From positions 1 through 43,816 of the forward strand of contig NZ_CAMILN010000011.1 in NCBI RefSeq assembly GCF_946222045.1: a stretch of DNA of 43,816 bases, in the 5' to 3' direction. The DNA is from an uncultured Peptoniphilus sp. GTDB lineage: Bacteria > Bacillota > Clostridia > Tissierellales > Peptoniphilaceae. Below the pieces are notes generated by a model. The model was not told where the DNA came from, searched no databases, and saw only the letters and a program-made list of their open reading frames with translations. Of this stretch, positions 42,619 through 43,816 are shown one piece after another. The position numbers and the translations under genes were made by a program. How positions within the stretch are numbered: position 1 is the first letter of the stretch; every line of letters starts with the position of its first letter.

Positions 42619-43766
42619 CTATAATAGCGGAGATAAAAGTCTTGAGAAGGATTCACGGACTTTAGTAAATCTAGATCTCTTGGCATAAATTTCTTTAGTT
42701 ATTTCTGTGCAAGATTCGAGGTCTTTCATAAAGTCTTCCTTTAACTTTTTATTTAATTCTTCATCATAAAGGAAGGCATTGACTTCGAAGTTTAGTTCAA
42801 AAGATCTTATGTCAAAGTTAGCTGTCCCAACTGTAGATAGATAATCATCTGCAATGACTATCTTTGTATGAAGGAAGCCTCCCTCGTATTGGTAGACATG
42901 GGCTCCCCACTTTAATAGTTCTCCTAAAAAAGAAAGTGATGCCCAGTGAACAAAGAGGTGGTCACGCTTAGCTGGGAACATTAAGTGAACATCAACCCCA
43001 CTTAGGGCAGCGACCTTTATGGCCTTTAGGAGTCCCTCATCGGGAACAAAGTAAGGAGTTTGGATGTAAAGTTCTTTTCTCGCAGAAGTTATAAGTTTTT
43101 CATAGCCATTTCTTATGGAGTCAGCCTTGGTGTCAGGTCCACTTGTGACAACATTTATGTCTACTCCATCTTCTAATTCTGGAAAAATTTCTGTTGTGAA
43201 GCCCTTTGTTGGAGCATCTGATGCAAACTTAAAGTCTAGGAAAAATCTCCAAGCAAGTCCATTGACTGCCGGTCCTTCAATCCTTAGGTGGGTATCTCTC
43301 CAATAGCCCATGGGACCCTTGGACACATATTCGTCTCCAACGTTGAAGCCGCCAACATAACCTATTCTCTTGTCGATTACAGCAATCTTCCTGTGGTTTC
43401 TGTAGTTGATGTGGGTGTTGATTTTATCAATGATTCCTGGGAAGAAGATGGCAAACTTAACGCCCTCTTCTTCAAGAGACTTCCTGTCCCTTAGTTTCAT
43501 CTTCCTGACACCCATGCCGTCAACTAATAAGTAAACGTCAAGGCCTTCCTTGGCCTTTGACTTTAGTATATCCATAAATTCAGTAGAAAGTTCATCTGAT
43601 TTAAAAATATAGTATTGAACGTAAATTGTATGTTTAGCTTTTCTCAAGTCTTCAAAGAGGGCATCAAATTTTTCTACACCGTCGTTAAAAATTTCCACCT
43701 TGTTGTCAGTGTAGAGCATTTCGTTCTCGGCCTTGTTAAACATCTCAATCATGTCGAGATATAGAG
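42619..43766 (-). pseudogene. cls: Cardiolipin synthase, 5' end truncated by an insertion sequence
   Basis: Cardiolipin synthases join two phosphatidylglycerols. Both phospholipase D motifs are present: NHRKIAVIDKRIGYVGGFNVG (about residues 120-140) and LHTKIVIADDYLSTVGTANFD (about 295-315), so the catalytic half is intact. The open frame from the ATG at 43752 is 377 residues, but bacterial Cls proteins are usually about 480-510, with two N-terminal membrane helices. Those are absent. In-frame codons continue upstream (TLYLDM) only to 43766, where sequence resembling an IS3-family end begins. No ribosome binding site precedes the ATG. The gene is probably non-functional or makes a soluble form. 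Confidence 0.8.
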
Positions 43767-43816
43767 TGACCCCAAAAAGTTGGACCTAATCGAGTGAGCA
43801 TTTTGCTTACTCGATT
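43767..43816. mobile_element. Left end of a probable IS3-family (IS150-like) insertion sequence
   Basis: TGACCCCAAAAAGTTGGACC at 43767-43786 resembles terminal inverted repeats of IS3-family, IS150-group elements (CCCAAAAAGTTGGAC core). It interrupts the cls reading frame. Only 50 bases are inside the window, so the transposase and the other end are not visible. A small non-autonomous element is an alternative. Confidence 0.65.
43788..43816. repeat. Hairpin just inside the insertion sequence end
   Basis: AATCGAGTGAGCA pairs with TGCTTACTCGATT around TTT, with one G-T pair. It ends exactly at the window edge, so the arms may be longer than seen here. Confidence 0.75.

Overview
The window suggests a low-GC, anaerobic Gram-positive coccus of the Tissierellia/Peptoniphilaceae type, with Anaerococcus as my best guess. 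This is an inference from gene content: AT-rich intergenic DNA, strong AGGAGG/AGGTG ribosome binding sites, several TTG starts, a butyryl-CoA dehydrogenase/Etf operon, a neelaredoxin-type superoxide reductase, SLH and G5 surface proteins, and Firmicutes-type control elements (T-box, CIRCE, Rex-like site). I have no 16S rRNA or database search to fix the genus.

Layout. 1-8888 (minus): one giant secreted surface protein of at least about 2,960 residues. It has a signal peptide, an acidic stalk, an N-terminal globular region, about 27 tandem G5 repeats and a Pro/Asp/Glu wall-spanning repeat that runs off the left edge. One extra base at 7732-7734 splits its reading frame. 9563-9857: a C-terminal remnant of the branched-chain aminotransferase gene ilvE. 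10161-13230: bcd-etfB-etfA operon with a strong promoter and a Rex-like operator. 13519-13953: a universal stress protein. 14068-14229: a non-coding 36-bp tandem repeat. 14479-16818: an SLH-anchored surface protein with a strikingly tyrosine-rich segment. 17242-19528: a PAS-SpoIIE phosphatase and a THUMP-domain RNA methyltransferase. 19649-20002: superoxide reductase. 20098-24723: a heterodimeric ABC exporter followed by an iron-type alcohol dehydrogenase in one operon. 24822-25241: a RidA-family protein. 25461-26654: EF-Tu with its own promoter. 26735-28078: a MATE exporter. 28619-30612: a D-2-hydroxyacid dehydrogenase and formimidoylglutamase pair. 30691-33709: a predicted tryptophan ABC transporter (trpXYZ) behind a T-box whose specifier codon reads UGG. 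33859-35787: htpG with a CIRCE operator. 35883-38879: three envelope genes (two membrane proteins and a lipoprotein). 39036-40900: a tpx-rlmH-orf-DsrE-like cluster. 40963-41718: a ZIP metal transporter. 41849-43766: a cluster of cardiolipin synthase, YgjP-like metalloprotease and a small membrane protein, whose first gene is cut at its 5' end by what looks like an IS3-family element running off the right edge.

How the genes fit together. Bcd-EtfAB would couple crotonyl-CoA reduction to redox balance under NADH-sensing control. The alcohol dehydrogenase, superoxide reductase and thiol peroxidase fit a fermentative anaerobe that meets oxygen. HutG fits use of histidine as an energy source, and the Trp T-box transporter fits scavenging of amino acids. 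The two large surface proteins are probably the host- or biofilm-facing part of the window. The most informative observations are the frameshifted G5 giant, the IS-truncated cls, the readable Trp T-box specifier, the CIRCE-htpG pairing, the Rex-like site before bcd, and the Tyr-rich SLH protein.
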